This document shows, piece by piece, positions 5,680 to 6,449 of a DNA stretch of 6,449 nt (position 1 is the first letter of the stretch; every line of letters starts with the position of its first letter). This stretch comes from Bryobacteraceae bacterium (GTDB lineage: Bacteria > Acidobacteriota > Terriglobia > Bryobacterales > Bryobacteraceae): NCBI GenBank assembly GCA_947456995.1, contig CANGVB010000217.1, positions 1 to 6,449 on the forward strand, read 5' to 3'. A program made the position numbers and the translations under genes. The notes under the pieces were generated by a model. The model ran no database searches. It was not told where the DNA came from and saw only the letters and a program-made list of their open reading frames with translations.

Positions 5680-6449
5680 ATGCAGTGGCTTCTGATTCTG
5701 TTGGCCTGCGGAATGATGCTCGGGCAAACGGCGAGCGAAGAAAACTACAAAACCTACACAGAGGCACCGCGGCTGCTGCTGCGGCCGTCGCGATTGAGGC
5801 TGCTGACGCGGGAGCGGGAGCGTCAGACGATCCGCTACCAGCAATTCGATACGTACATCTCCAATGGAGTTGCGATGCCCGAGGCAGGCTTTGCGCTTGC
5901 GCTGGCCAGTCGAATTAGCAGCAACCCGGTGCATTGCAACAATGCCTACGCCTGGCTGGTGAAGAGCAAGCAGGGGGATTTGCGGCAGGAAGCAATTGTT
6001 TATGACTGGTGTGCGGGGTCGCTTGCCGAGGGGCAGACGAAAGCGTTGGGAGAGAAGCTGCAGAAGTCTGTGCCGGCGATTACGGATTTTCGCTCGTTGC
6101 GGGATCGGGCTTTTGTCGCACTCGCGATTGCGGATCTGGATGCTGCGCTGTCTGAGCGGGTGTTGCGGGAGACGGTGACGCATTGGCGGACAAAGGTGGC
6201 ACCGGGGCTGAAGCAGGCGATGCCAGTGAAGCCCGATCAGTTGTATCCACTGCTCGAATTGCTGCATGTGGTGCGGGACAATCTGGAGATCGATTTAAGG
6301 CAGGATTCTCCGCAGTTCTTTATCGATCTGCCACTGACGCAGATGCTGGGCTACTATCCGGCAGCCTACCCAGGGCCGGACAATGAGTTTCGCGTGGCCT
6401 TCTTTACCGGTGATGGTGAGCCGGATCTGACGCTGGCGACGATGTTGCG
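5680..6449 (+). CDS. Secreted protein with heparinase/alginate-lyase-like alpha/alpha-toroid N-terminus (3' partial)
   Basis: The frame runs open from the ATG at 5680 to the window edge (256 codons seen). The start is supported by an in-frame TGA at 5662-5664 and by a hydrophobic N-terminus (W-L-L-I-L-L-A-C-G-M-M-L-G, residues 3-15) that looks like a secretion signal. Cleavage after about Gly15 or Ala18 is likely. L-L-A-C could be a weak lipobox, but position -2 is atypical and no basic residue precedes it. After the signal, P-R-L-L-L-R-P (30-36) and A-I-V-Y-D-W-C (105-111), followed by a long run of helices, resemble the N-terminal helical barrel of heparinase II/III-type and oligoalginate-lyase-type proteins. 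Catalytic regions would lie beyond the window, so activity cannot be judged. No strong ribosome site is visible. Export to the periplasm or outside, and action on an acidic polysaccharide, is inferred from fold resemblance and neighbours. It could also be an unrelated helical secreted protein. Confidence 0.75.
   Translation, partial: MQWLLILLACGMMLGQTASEENYKTYTEAPRLLLRPSRLRLLTRERERQTIRYQQFDTYISNGVAMPEAGFALALASRISSNPVHCNNAYAWLVKSKQGDLRQEAIVYDWCAGSLAEGQTKALGEKLQKSVPAITDFRSLRDRAFVALAIADLDAALSERVLRETVTHWRTKVAPGLKQAMPVKPDQLYPLLELLHVVRDNLEIDLRQDSPQFFIDLPLTQMLGYYPAAYPGPDNEFRVAFFTGDGEPDLTLATML

Noticed and set aside
5521..6267. Minus-strand open frame of 248 codons overlapping the 3'-partial secreted-protein gene
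   Set aside because: It is rich in R/Q/P/H with no motif. The + strand frame here has a signal peptide, a supported start and protein-like composition, so this is a shadow.

Overview
The window most likely comes from an Acidobacteriota genome, probably of the Solibacter/Bryobacter type. The main reason is the C-terminal domain of the first gene. It reads as the TIGR03437-type secreted-protein domain (an S-L-Y-G motif, then P-x-Q-L-N and I-Y-Q-I-N-F-x-V-P motifs), which is greatly expanded in that group. Codons are G/C-ending, with many GGG, GTG and TTG. This assignment is by recognition and no database search was run.

The layout is entirely on the + strand. (1) 1-2436 is the 3' part of a large extracellular protein whose start lies outside the window. 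It has an alginate-lyase-like alpha/alpha-toroid domain, a Big_1-like Ig domain and a C-terminal TIGR03437-like domain. (2) 2485-3324 encodes an HpcH/HpaI-type class II (metal-dependent) pyruvate aldolase with all key residues present. (3) 3334-4656, nine bases downstream, encodes a complete GntP-family sugar-acid:proton symporter. (4) 4723-4947 encodes a small zinc-ribbon-like protein, apparently starting with TTG. (5) 4948-5679 is a gene-poor stretch of about 730 bases that looks different in composition. It holds a strong imperfect palindrome (5025-5111) and a run of smaller hairpins. (6) 5680 to the window end is the 5' part of a new secreted protein. It has a signal peptide and an N-terminus like those of heparinase/alginate-lyase-type toroid enzymes. 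It is open at the edge and therefore easy to overlook.

The working model is inference. The aldolase and permease form a two-gene unit for import of a sugar acid (aldonate, uronate or 2-keto-3-deoxy type) and its retro-aldol cleavage to pyruvate plus an aldehyde. They lie between two secreted proteins with polysaccharide-lyase-like folds, so the neighbourhood suggests scavenging of acidic sugars from uronate-containing polymers. One caution is that the lyase-like domain of the first gene appears to lack the catalytic His motif, so it may bind rather than cleave. I see no CRISPR array, tRNA, rRNA, transposase, or defence or phage gene.
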